Shown here in pieces: positions 54,244 through 63,008 of a stretch of DNA of 64,000 nucleotides. The position numbers and the translations under genes were made by a program. The stretch comes from Lachnospiraceae bacterium. Lineage in GTDB: Bacteria > Bacillota > Clostridia > Lachnospirales > Lachnospiraceae. Within the stretch, counting starts at the first letter, position 1; the number at the start of each line of letters is the position of its first letter. The DNA lies in assembly GCA_022774705.1 (NCBI GenBank), contig JALFLM010000181.1:1-64000 (forward strand). Reading direction: 5' to 3'. Below the pieces are notes generated by a model, which saw nothing but the letters and a program-made list of their open reading frames with translations, was not told where the DNA came from and made no database searches.

Positions 54244-55056
54244 ATGAAATACAGGCGCATAAAAGCAATAGCAATCCTTGTGATATTCCTGACTGCAGGA
54301 GTGCTTTACAGCGCAGATCGCAGTCAGGATATTTTTTTGTATGATAATGGTTTTTCGACCGGAGAGGAAACAGCTGCCCGCAGCGGGCCGGAGGCTGACG
54401 GCAGGGCAGAGGATTCCGGTGAATCAGCGGTCCCCGGCGAAAAGAGCGCCGGAGAACCGGCATCCGGTACAGGAACAGCATCCGGTACAGGAACAGCATC
54501 CGGTACAGGAACAACATCCGGTACAGGAACAACATCCGGTACAGAACCGGCATCCGGTGAGGGCAACATATTGGAATCCGGGTCGGAGGTGCTGGTTCAT
54601 GTTCATGTATGCGGAGCAGTGAAGAAGGCTGGTGTATACCTGCTTCCTGACAATTCCATTGTGGCGGATGCCATAGAGGAAGCCGGAGGCGTTGTGAAAG
54701 GCGGAGCCGTGGATTATCTGAATCTGGCGGGAACTGTATCGGAAGGTGATAAGATTTATGTCCCTTATCTGAAGGATGTGGAAGAACCCTGCGGTGTGGT
54801 GCTGCAGCCGTCTTCCGGTTCGGGAGCCCAGTCCGGACAGGGAGAGGGAAGCAGCAAAGCGGATACTCTGGTGAATATCAATACTGCGGACAGTGCACAG
54901 CTTATGACGCTGCCCGGTATCGGGCAGACCAGAGCAGATGCGATCATTGCTTATCGGGAATCCCGGGGGGATTTTCAGAAGATTGAAGATATCATGAAGG
55001 TTTCCGGCATTAAAGAAGGGGCATTTAACAAAATCAGAGACCGGATAACGGTCTGA
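54244..55056 (+). CDS. comEA: ComEA-type DNA-binding protein (SLBB + helix-hairpin-helix)
   Basis: 270 aa. An N-terminal membrane anchor (AIAILVIFLTAGVLYSA) leads into a Gly/Ser/Thr spacer built from six-residue repeats (ASGTGT / TSGTGT), then an SLBB domain (VHVHVCGAVKKAGVYLLPDNSIVADAIEEAGG), and a C-terminal ComEA helix-hairpin-helix pair (VNINTADSAQLMTLPGIGQTRADAIIAYRESRGDFQKIEDIMKVSGI). In competence it binds incoming double-stranded DNA outside the membrane and hands it to ComEC, encoded 3.3 kb downstream. AAGGAG precedes the ATG. Confidence 0.93.
   Translation: MKYRRIKAIAILVIFLTAGVLYSADRSQDIFLYDNGFSTGEETAARSGPEADGRAEDSGESAVPGEKSAGEPASGTGTASGTGTASGTGTTSGTGTTSGTEPASGEGNILESGSEVLVHVHVCGAVKKAGVYLLPDNSIVADAIEEAGGVVKGGAVDYLNLAGTVSEGDKIYVPYLKDVEEPCGVVLQPSSGSGAQSGQGEGSSKADTLVNINTADSAQLMTLPGIGQTRADAIIAYRESRGDFQKIEDIMKVSGIKEGAFNKIRDRITV
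54465..54554 (+). repeat. 18-bp tandem repeats coding the ComEA spacer
   Basis: Five copies or so of an 18-bp unit (RCATCCGGTACAGGAACA) encode the Ala/Thr-Ser-Gly-Thr-Gly-Thr repeats. Copies differ by single bases, and in-frame length change would vary the stalk length. Confidence 0.88.
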
Positions 55057-55098
55057 ATAAGGGCAGCCGCAGAGAAGACTGCTTTGGAGGATGAAGTT

Positions 55099-55797
55099 AT
55101 GAGTAAGAAGATTCTGGTTGTGGATGATGAGAAGCTGATTGTGAAAGGAATCAAATTCAGTCTTCAGCAGGAAGGCTGGGAAGTGGACTGTGCATATGAC
55201 GGTGGTGAGGCACTGGAGATGGCAAAGCAGACAGAGTATGATATGGTTCTGCTGGATTTGATGCTGCCCGTGTATGAAGGTACGGCAGTGTGCCGTATGA
55301 TCCGCGAGTTTTCCAACATGCCGATTATCATGCTGACAGCCAAGAACAGTGATATGGATAAGATTCTTGGTCTGGAATATGGTGCGGATGATTATGTGAC
55401 AAAGCCTTTCAATCTTCTTGAAGTAAAAGCGCGGATTAAGGCGATTATGCGCCGGAGTGCGAAGCAGGAGAAAAAAGAAGAGGAGAATACGTCACGGATT
55501 ATTGCGGGAGATCTGGTTCTGGACAGAGAAAGCCGCACCGTTGCCATCAGCGGCAAAGATATCAATCTGACAGCCAAGGAATTTGATCTTCTGGAGCTGC
55601 TGCTTTTAAATCCCGGTAAGGTTTACAGCCGGGAAAAACTGCTGAATATTGTCTGGGGCTATGAATATCCCGGCGATGTGCGTACAGTTGACGTTCATGT
55701 CAGAAGACTGCGTGAGAAGATTGAAAAGACCCCCAGTGATCCCAAATATGTGCAGACCAAGTGGGGAGTCGGATATTATTTCAAAGGACAGCAGTAG
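55099..55797 (+). CDS. OmpR/PhoB-family response regulator
   Basis: 232 aa. The receiver domain has ILVVDDEK, phospho-acceptor Asp in MVLLDLMLP, a Thr in MLTAKN and a Lys in YVTKPFN; a winged-helix output domain covers about 130-230 (LTAKEFDLLELLLLNPGKVYSREKLLNIVWGYEYPGDVRTVDVHVRRLREKIE...WGVGYYF). ATG 55099 follows GGAGG by 8 nt. It pairs with the kinase directly downstream and sits between comEA and comEC. Confidence 0.95.
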   Translation: MSKKILVVDDEKLIVKGIKFSLQQEGWEVDCAYDGGEALEMAKQTEYDMVLLDLMLPVYEGTAVCRMIREFSNMPIIMLTAKNSDMDKILGLEYGADDYVTKPFNLLEVKARIKAIMRRSAKQEKKEEENTSRIIAGDLVLDRESRTVAISGKDINLTAKEFDLLELLLLNPGKVYSREKLLNIVWGYEYPGDVRTVDVHVRRLREKIEKTPSDPKYVQTKWGVGYYFKGQQ

Positions 55798-55809
55798 TTG
55801 GTGGAATTT

Positions 55810-57342
55810 ATGCGGTTATTTAAAAAGAGTGAACATCAGCTGGAAGAGGAGATGCTGGAAAATGGAAGGCACGTCAATCCGTTTCAGAATCATGTGGACA
55901 GCATAACGGGTGCATTCCGGTATTGCCTGAAAAGTTTTCGGGTAAGGGTTTTTCTGCTGATTGTTGTTATAGCCTGGGTTCCCTTTCTACTTCTGAATGA
56001 ATATATTGCCAATGAATCCAGAACGATTCAGATCGAACAGAAGGTATCGGAACTTCAGTATCAGGTAAGGACACTTTCCAGGCAGATGAGCAGAGCGGAT
56101 TATCTGAGCAATGTGGAAACACCGGCGGTTAATTCCGCTTTGAATGCGGAGATCGGTCTGCTTTCTGATTTGTATGACGGCCGTATTCTGGTGATTGGCG
56201 ACAGTTTCCGCATTGTAAAGGACACTTACAGTACGGATACGGATAAGTACAACATTTCGTCAAAAGTACTCTCCTGTTTCAGGGAAGGGGAGAACACCGT
56301 CTACGATTATTACAGGGACGGCAGTTATGCGGAATTTACGGTTCCTGTTTATGACCAGGCTTTGAAGAATATCAAAGGTGTTATGGTGGTTTCCACCTCC
56401 ATGAAGGATATTGAGGATATGGTGGCGGGGCAGAAGAAGCGGTACCAGATCATTGAAGTTGCTGTCTGCATCCTGCTCAGTGTGATAGCTTTTTTCTCTT
56501 CAGGCTGGCTGCTGCGGCCTTTCAAGAGCCTGGAGGACAATCTGAATCGTGCCAATCAGGGGGATATGCGTCCTATATCGGTGCCGGATTGTCTGGAGAC
56601 CGAGCGGATTGCCGCTGTATATAATGAATCGCTTCTGAGGCTGAAGCATCTGGATGAAAGCCGGCAGGAGTTCGTGTCCAATGTGTCGCATGAGCTGAAG
56701 ACACCGATTACATCGATCCGGATTCTGGCGGATTCTCTGATTTCCATGGGAGAAGCACCTGTGGAGCTGTATCAGGAATTCATGACCGACATCTCCAATG
56801 AGATCGACCGGGAGAGCCGGATTATCGATGATCTGCTGGAGATGGTAAAACTGGACCGGACCAATGCGGAGCTGACGGTTCAGCGGGTTAATATGAACGA
56901 ACTGATGGAAAGCGTGCTGAAGCGTCTGAAAGGAACAGCGGAAAAGCGCAATATTGTTGTTACACTGGAATGTATGAGACCGGTTGTAGCCGATGTGGAT
57001 GAACTGAAATTTACCAGACTGATCACCAATCTGGTGGAGAATGCCATCAAGTATAACAAGGATAATGGCAGTGTTGCCGTTTCCCTGAATGCCGATCAGA
57101 CTTATTTTTATGTGAAGATTGTGGATACCGGCGTTGGAATTCCGGAAGACGAGGTCGGCAAGATTTTTGAGCGTTTTTACCGGGTTGACAAGGCACGTTC
57201 CCGGGAAACCGGCGGAACCGGTCTGGGTCTTGCAATCTGTAAAAATATCGTTCAGCTGCATCATGGAATGATTCGTGTCAGCAGTGACTACGGGGTAGGT
57301 TCCACCTTTGTGGTTCGTGTACCCCTGGTATATATTCCATAA
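55810..57342 (+). CDS. Membrane sensor histidine kinase
   Basis: 510 aa. A cytoplasmic N-terminus of about 45 residues is followed by helix 1 (about 50-70), an outside sensor loop of about 160 residues, helix 2 (about 215-235), HAMP, HisKA (SNVSHELKTPITSIRILADSL with the phospho-His) and HATPase (NLVENAIKYN, DTGVGIPEDEVGKIF, GGTGLGLAICKNIV). It resembles PhoR/WalK kinases. ATG 55810 with GGTGG 5-6 nt upstream is used; TTG 55798 is possible. The signal is unknown. Confidence 0.93.
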   Translation: MRLFKKSEHQLEEEMLENGRHVNPFQNHVDSITGAFRYCLKSFRVRVFLLIVVIAWVPFLLLNEYIANESRTIQIEQKVSELQYQVRTLSRQMSRADYLSNVETPAVNSALNAEIGLLSDLYDGRILVIGDSFRIVKDTYSTDTDKYNISSKVLSCFREGENTVYDYYRDGSYAEFTVPVYDQALKNIKGVMVVSTSMKDIEDMVAGQKKRYQIIEVAVCILLSVIAFFSSGWLLRPFKSLEDNLNRANQGDMRPISVPDCLETERIAAVYNESLLRLKHLDESRQEFVSNVSHELKTPITSIRILADSLISMGEAPVELYQEFMTDISNEIDRESRIIDDLLEMVKLDRTNAELTVQRVNMNELMESVLKRLKGTAEKRNIVVTLECMRPVVADVDELKFTRLITNLVENAIKYNKDNGSVAVSLNADQTYFYVKIVDTGVGIPEDEVGKIFERFYRVDKARSRETGGTGLGLAICKNIVQLHHGMIRVSSDYGVGSTFVVRVPLVYIP

Positions 57343-57356
57343 AAACCGGAGGTAGT

Positions 57357-58352
57357 ATGAACAGGAAACGGGCAATAACAGTCGGATTTTTTCTGGCGTT
57401 TTTTACGATGCTTCTTCTTTCGTCCTGTGATAAAGAAACACGGAAAGAACCGGAGCCGAATCCGGAGAAGGGCATTTATCAGGTATACTATAAAGATGTA
57501 AAAGGAACGGAGCTGCTTGCTTCGACGGTGAATCTTGAGGATGATGCAAAAGACCGGCAATCTGTGGTGGATGCACTCATTCAGGCTCTGCAGAGTCAGA
57601 AAAAGGATGATCCCAGCATGGTTCCTGCCGTATCAGCCGGCCTGGAAGTTATCAGCTGTGACAGCAGTCTGCTGCCGTTCCTGACAATCAATTTTACAAA
57701 ATCCTATTCCGAACAGAGCAGTGGAGATGAGATCCTGTGCCGGGCGGCGCTGGTACTGACACTGACGCAGATTCCGGAGATTGAATATATCGATATTCAG
57801 GTGGAGGGACAGCCTCTGCTTGACAGTTCCGGCAAGCCGGTGGGAAAACTTTCGGCTGATAAATTCATGTCGGATACCAACGGCAATATGTTTTCACGTC
57901 AGAAAAATACGCTGATTCTGTATTTTGCCAGCACGGATGGCAAAGCACTGGAGGAAGTGGAGCGGACGGTTCTGAATGACAGCAGCATGGCCATGGAAAA
58001 GCTGGTGATGCAGCTTCTGATCGAAGGTCCGCCGGATGGAAGTACAAAAGCGGTTCTTCCTGATACGGTATCGGTGCTTGATATTTCAATACGGTCAGGA
58101 ATCTGTTATGTGAATTTTGATTCGAATTTCCTTAATGATACCATGGATCTGGATCCGAAGATCATTATCTATGCCATCGTGAATTCCCTGTCGGAGCTCT
58201 CGGATGTGAGCCAGGTACAGATTATGGTCAACGGTTCTTCGGATGTGAAATTCAAGGATACACTGTCACTGGCAAAGCCGTTTACAAAGGACCTGAACTA
58301 TCTGTTTGTTCAGGAAAAGGAGACAGAAGGAGGAACTTTATCAGGAGAGTGA
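57357..58352 (+). CDS. GerMN-domain lipoprotein
   Basis: 331 aa. The signal peptide ends with a lipobox (LLLSSCDK). Two GerMN-type modules follow (about 40-180 and 185-320), the second with TLILYFASTDGKALEEVERTV..., KLVMQLLIEGPP and VNFDSNFLND. GerM proteins act in spore or envelope peptidoglycan processes. Placed after the two-component genes it may be a sensor accessory, as lipoproteins are for LpqB/MtrAB in actinobacteria; that is inference. It overlaps comEC by 4 nt. Confidence 0.87.
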   Translation: MNRKRAITVGFFLAFFTMLLLSSCDKETRKEPEPNPEKGIYQVYYKDVKGTELLASTVNLEDDAKDRQSVVDALIQALQSQKKDDPSMVPAVSAGLEVISCDSSLLPFLTINFTKSYSEQSSGDEILCRAALVLTLTQIPEIEYIDIQVEGQPLLDSSGKPVGKLSADKFMSDTNGNMFSRQKNTLILYFASTDGKALEEVERTVLNDSSMAMEKLVMQLLIEGPPDGSTKAVLPDTVSVLDISIRSGICYVNFDSNFLNDTMDLDPKIIIYAIVNSLSELSDVSQVQIMVNGSSDVKFKDTLSLAKPFTKDLNYLFVQEKETEGGTLSGE

Positions 58353-60934
58353 TTCTGGCCTGTTTTTTCGCTTTTACAGGCGGGATATTGATTATGAGAT
58401 ATGATGCAGAACACGCCGGTGATGTGTTTTGCAGGATTTGCAGACAGCTGACCGGAGCCGGTACTGACGGTTCGCGGCTGTCTGCCTTTTTTATATACGG
58501 GTTTCTGCTGATGACGCTGTCTGCGGGCTGCTGTGTCTCGATCTGGCTGACATGGAGATTTTTTACCGGTACCGGAAGAAATCTTCTGTATGGAACTGTG
58601 GCGGGGATCTGTTTTCTGGCAGGTGCTTTTGCCGTGTCAGATGCCATGAAGCAGCCTGTCCTGACAGACGGGAACGGAATGGAATGGAGTCTGGAAAAAC
58701 TGGACGGGGAGCTGGTTCAGGGAATCGGAGTGATCAGACAGATATCAGAAGATGACGGGACGGTTACGCTGCTTGTGGATCAGATCCGGCTGTTATCTCC
58801 CTGTGAGGGTAAGCTCGGTAAATTGCTTTATCTGGAATATGAAGCGGGTGAATCCGGTTGTGAGGAATATGAATCAGGGGAATATAGAGCCGGAGAGTCA
58901 GAAAACGGAGAATCTGATACGCAGAAAAGACCTGGACAGACAATCCGGTTTGAAGGAATGTATTCACAGTATACCCGTGCCACGAATCCGGGTGCTTTTG
59001 ATTACAGGGAATACTGCAGGAGCATCGGGATTGAAGGATTGGTAACGACGTCAGAGCAGCAGCTGCAGGTTTTCGGCAGAGGTTCTCTGATTAAATACAG
59101 TTTGTGGCGGCTGCGGGAGTTTATCAAACAGCGGATTATCCGGCTGGCACAGCCTGACGATGCAGGGATTCTGGTCTGCCTGCTTACGGGAGACAAAAGT
59201 GAGCTGAATCCTTACTGGAAGGAGCTGTATCAGGAAGGCGGTATTATTCATCTGCTTACCATAAGCGGGCTTCACATCAGTATTCTGGGGATGGGAGTGT
59301 TTCATCTCCTGCGCAGAGGGATTGGAAGTTTTTTCTGGAGCAGTGTGCTGTCGGGAATTCTGACGGGAACATTCTGTGTGATGGCCGGATCGGGAACCTC
59401 CATGGTCCGGGCAATGATCTGTTTTTTCCTGTTTCTGCTGGCCGGATATCTGGGGAGAACTTATGATTTTCTCACGGCAGTGGCTGTTTCGGGAATTCTG
59501 CTTTTGTGGGAACATCCGCTCCTGCTGTATCAGTCGGGATTTCTCATGACTTGCAGCTGCGTTCTGGGAATCGGGACTCTGCTTCCGTTGGGAGAACTGA
59601 TTTTTGTGAGGGATGAACCGGAAGAAAGTCCGGCACCGGAGAAAGAGGAAAAAGATAATGGAGCATACGGAAGAACAGATAACGGAGTGAATGGAAGAAC
59701 AGTGAAATGGAGAATCCGTCTTCAGAAGGCAGTGCTGGGTGCGGTGCTGCTGCAGCTGTCTTCCCTGCCTGTGGTGCTCTGGTTTCAGGGAAAGATTCCT
59801 GTGGCGGGAGCTTTGATCAATCTGATTACGGTACCGTTTATGAGTTTTGTTCTGATATCGGATCTGCTGGCGGTGGCCGGAAGTCTTGTTTTTATGCCGG
59901 CCGGGATATTCTTTTTGGGGACGGCCCATTATATTCTTCGCTGGTATGAGCAGGTCTGCCTGTTTTTCAGCAATCTGCCGTGCTCCGCTCTGGTTACAGG
60001 GCGTCCTTACCGGTGGCAGGTGGTACTCTGGCTTTTGATTCTGTCAGCAGTTTTTGGGGCCGGATACTATCTGGTCATTTACTATCACAGAAAACTGCCC
60101 TTTGCTGCAGGACTTCTGCTGCTTCCCTGCGCTGTTTTTCTTCTGCAGCGTTTTCCTGATTCGCAGCTTCTGATCAGTTATCTCGATGTGGGACAGGGGG
60201 ACGGAATCGTTGTGGAGCTTCCATATGGGAAAGGGGTTTTCTGTATAGACGGAGGCAGCAGCAGTCAGAAAAAACTGAAAGAATATGTGTATGAACCATA
60301 TTTTGATCATGAAGGAATCGCTTCCGTGGACTGCTGGCTGCTGACTCATCCGGATTCCGACCACTATTCTGGGATGATTGCCATGCTGGAGGATGGCTTC
60401 CCGGTAAAAAAGATCATGATGCCGGCAGTTTTTCAAGACAGCGAGCTGGCAGAGAAAATCAAAGCACTGCATCCCGTTGATTATATCGAGGCCGGCAGAA
60501 AGATCAAAGCAGGCGGTATTCAATTCGAGATTCTTCACCCCGCAGCCGATTACAGCAGCCCGGACGAAAATGATGCTTCTGCGGTGGTTTATCTGCAGTG
60601 GAATGATTTTACAGCTTTATTTACCGGAGATATGTCGCTGGAATCGGAGGATGAGGTATTAAGCGCTCTGAACGGGCGCAGGACGGATGTGCTGAAAGTC
60701 GCGCATCATGGCTCGAGAACCGCTACCTCAGAAGAATTCCTTCCGGCAATCGGTGTCCGGACCGCTGTCCTTTCCTGCGGCGTCAACAACCGGTACGGAC
60801 ACCCGCACAAGGAAGTCGTGGAACGTCTGGAACAGGCAGGAATCGACAGTTACAGAACCAGTACGGGAGGATGTATTCAGATACGCAGCGACGGAAACGG
60901 ATATAAAGTGAAGGAATTTCTGAAAGAAGCGTAA
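58349..60934 (+). CDS. comEC: ComEC/Rec2 DNA-uptake channel
   Basis: 861 aa. The N-terminal region (DUF4131) is followed by the Competence domain with many helices (GEL...LLTGDKSELNPYWKELYQEGGIIHLLTISGLHISILG) and a C-terminal MBL-fold domain (LISYLDVGQGDGIVVELPYGKGVFCIDGGS, LTHPDSDHYSGM, VAHHGSRTATSEEF). It moves single-stranded DNA across the membrane. The start is unsure: GTG 58349 overlaps the GerMN stop with AAGGAGG 15 nt upstream, and ATG 58394 is an alternative that would remove the first hydrophobic segment. No comEB or nuclease adjoins. Confidence 0.93.
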   Translation: MILACFFAFTGGILIMRYDAEHAGDVFCRICRQLTGAGTDGSRLSAFFIYGFLLMTLSAGCCVSIWLTWRFFTGTGRNLLYGTVAGICFLAGAFAVSDAMKQPVLTDGNGMEWSLEKLDGELVQGIGVIRQISEDDGTVTLLVDQIRLLSPCEGKLGKLLYLEYEAGESGCEEYESGEYRAGESENGESDTQKRPGQTIRFEGMYSQYTRATNPGAFDYREYCRSIGIEGLVTTSEQQLQVFGRGSLIKYSLWRLREFIKQRIIRLAQPDDAGILVCLLTGDKSELNPYWKELYQEGGIIHLLTISGLHISILGMGVFHLLRRGIGSFFWSSVLSGILTGTFCVMAGSGTSMVRAMICFFLFLLAGYLGRTYDFLTAVAVSGILLLWEHPLLLYQSGFLMTCSCVLGIGTLLPLGELIFVRDEPEESPAPEKEEKDNGAYGRTDNGVNGRTVKWRIRLQKAVLGAVLLQLSSLPVVLWFQGKIPVAGALINLITVPFMSFVLISDLLAVAGSLVFMPAGIFFLGTAHYILRWYEQVCLFFSNLPCSALVTGRPYRWQVVLWLLILSAVFGAGYYLVIYYHRKLPFAAGLLLLPCAVFLLQRFPDSQLLISYLDVGQGDGIVVELPYGKGVFCIDGGSSSQKKLKEYVYEPYFDHEGIASVDCWLLTHPDSDHYSGMIAMLEDGFPVKKIMMPAVFQDSELAEKIKALHPVDYIEAGRKIKAGGIQFEILHPAADYSSPDENDASAVVYLQWNDFTALFTGDMSLESEDEVLSALNGRRTDVLKVAHHGSRTATSEEFLPAIGVRTAVLSCGVNNRYGHPHKEVVERLEQAGIDSYRTSTGGCIQIRSDGNGYKVKEFLKEA

Positions 60935-61008
60935 TCTATTAATATGATGCAGGAAACGTAAAAAAGAAAAAGTGGAATAACATATAACATAATAGAACAC
61001 ACAGAAGT

Positions 61009-61064
61009 AAAGCGGGGATGAACGTATATTACGAAGTTTATAATCTATACGGTTCATCCCCTTT
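61009..61064. terminator. Hairpin between converging comEC and AAA-ATPase genes
   Basis: An 18-bp-class stem with single-base bulges (61009-61027 with 61047-61064; core GGGGATGAAC with GTTCATCCCC). It lies between stops at 60934 and 61079 and probably ends both units. Confidence 0.7.
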
Positions 61065-61078
61065 GCCATGGGAAAGTT

Positions 61079-62776
61079 TTATTGCAGCATGACCATGCAG
61101 CGTTTATGATAGCAGGCAATTCCGTATTTCAGAATGGTCGTCATGCCATCATCAATCAGGCTTTCAGCATAATTTCTGTTTTCAATCTGATTCAGGGCTT
61201 CCTCACATCCGGTTTTCAGAGCTCCGTTTTCACCGTATTTTACCTCAATAATGATGCCGATGCTTTCCTCTTCAATTTCAATCAGGATGTCGCTGTATCC
61301 GTCTCCCGATTCGGCATTTGACCATACATCCCAGTCGTCCATATGCGCAAACAGCCCGAGAAGAATGCCATGATAAAAATTTTCTTTTTTTGAATGAGGA
61401 ACGCTGGTGTCACGGATACTGATGGTTTTCTTCAGGTAAGCGTTGAACATCGCTTCAATTGTTTCTGTATCGGCCTTTTTAAATGCCGTGCAGAAAGCGT
61501 TAAGGGCGGGCATATCCTTTGCAGTAATTTCAGAAAACCACTCTTTGATCTGTATAATAAAAATCTGACGGATTTCCTGATTGGGAATTCTCAGCAAATA
61601 TTCATATTCATCATCTGTTTCCTGGCGGGTCAGATAGCCCGTAGTAAACAGGATACTCCACAAATGGTCAATGGATTTGTCCAGATCCTCATAAGTCAGT
61701 TCCTGATGAATTTCTTTTCGGACGGACTCTCCTGCAATCAGTTTTTCCAGTTCATTCTGAGTTTTTCTTGTTGCTTTGTTGATGAAGCGTTTTACAATAC
61801 TGTTGCTGCTTGTGTTGATCCAGTATGATTTGGGCTTCACGGACGGATTCACGCAGGCTTCATCGCAGAAACTGATTACATCCCAGGGGCAATAAACCGC
61901 AACATTGCCAAACAGATAGCCGTCATACCACTCTCTGACGTCTTCATAACGTTCCGATAAATCATAGTAGGACAGAAGTTTTCTTACATCGCCGTCGGTA
62001 AATCCAAAATACTCATCGTAACGAACATCTGTCACCGTAAGCACCTTCATATTGTTCAGGCCTGTGAAGATACTTTCTTTCGAGATTCTGAGACATCCTG
62101 TGAGAACAGCAAAGTACAGACTGTCATTGCCTTTCAGTGCCATGCTGAACATATTGCGGATCAGAGAAACCATTTCGGGATAATAATGATTCTGAAACGC
62201 TTTGTCCAGTGGAACGTCATACTCGTCTATCAGGATAAGAACCCTGTGGTCATAATGTTTTGAAAGGAGAAAAGAAAGCGTTCGCAGACCTGCTTCAAGC
62301 GCATCAGCCGGCATGGAAAATATGGTATTCTGCTTTTCATCCACTTTTATAAGCTGTGTATACATTTTTTTCTCTTCCTCTGAAAGACTGCTGCTTTCCA
62401 GAAGAAACTGAAAACGCAGAGCTTCTCTGCCGATGATATTGCGTATGGAAGCAAGGGCTGCCTGAAATGTCATTCCTCCTGCATCTTTCAGACTGATGGA
62501 GATGACTGGGAACTGTCCCATATACTGCTCGCATAATTCTTTTTCACGGGAAATATTTAATCCGTCAAATACCTTTTTATCATGACCGATTTCAAAAAAA
62601 CACTGAAGCATACTCATATTCAGCGTTTTGCCGAATCTCCGGGGGCGGGTAAATAAATTGACTTTGCCCCAGTTTGAGAGCAATTCTGTGATCAATACAG
62701 TTTTATCCACATAATAAAAATCTTCGCGTATGATTTTTTCAAAATTATCAATTCCAACCGGTAGTTTCTTTTTCAT
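61079..62776 (-). CDS. AAA-ATPase_like / PD-(D/E)XK nuclease superfamily protein
   Basis: 565 aa. The N-terminal block LPVGIDNFEKIIREDFYYVDKTVLI and atypical Walker A TRPRRFGKTLNMSML, then VLILIDEYDVPLDKA (Walker B), define the AAA-ATPase_like family. The C-terminal ~110 residues carry a PD-(D/E)XK core (GDGYSDILIEIEEESIGIIIEVKYGENG). Such genes are often multicopy in gut anaerobes and their role is unproven. ATG 62776 has AAAGGA upstream; an in-frame ATG at 62854 lacks a ribosome site. Confidence 0.9.
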   Translation of the reverse strand: MKKKLPVGIDNFEKIIREDFYYVDKTVLITELLSNWGKVNLFTRPRRFGKTLNMSMLQCFFEIGHDKKVFDGLNISREKELCEQYMGQFPVISISLKDAGGMTFQAALASIRNIIGREALRFQFLLESSSLSEEEKKMYTQLIKVDEKQNTIFSMPADALEAGLRTLSFLLSKHYDHRVLILIDEYDVPLDKAFQNHYYPEMVSLIRNMFSMALKGNDSLYFAVLTGCLRISKESIFTGLNNMKVLTVTDVRYDEYFGFTDGDVRKLLSYYDLSERYEDVREWYDGYLFGNVAVYCPWDVISFCDEACVNPSVKPKSYWINTSSNSIVKRFINKATRKTQNELEKLIAGESVRKEIHQELTYEDLDKSIDHLWSILFTTGYLTRQETDDEYEYLLRIPNQEIRQIFIIQIKEWFSEITAKDMPALNAFCTAFKKADTETIEAMFNAYLKKTISIRDTSVPHSKKENFYHGILLGLFAHMDDWDVWSNAESGDGYSDILIEIEEESIGIIIEVKYGENGALKTGCEEALNQIENRNYAESLIDDGMTTILKYGIACYHKRCMVMLQ

Positions 62777-62914
62777 AGCATTGTCCTTTCCGGTGCATTT
62801 ATTTTGATATAAAACAGATGCATCTATTATATCATGCATAAAAAATGCAGACAAGAAAATCTGCCTTAAAGATCACATTTCTTCGGTCGAAGCTCTGATC
62901 AGCAATTTCAGCTG

Positions 62915-62942
62915 TTGACTTTGCGGATTATAAATTTATAAT
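62915..62942 (+). promoter_or_regulatory. Promoter of the last gene
   Basis: TTGACT, 16-bp spacer, TATAAT, about 67 nt before the start at 63009. Confidence 0.7.
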
Positions 62943-63008
62943 CGTATTTATAACAGAGCAGGAAATGAGTTTGTGAAATCTGCTCAAAACAGCAAAAAGG
63001 GGAATATA

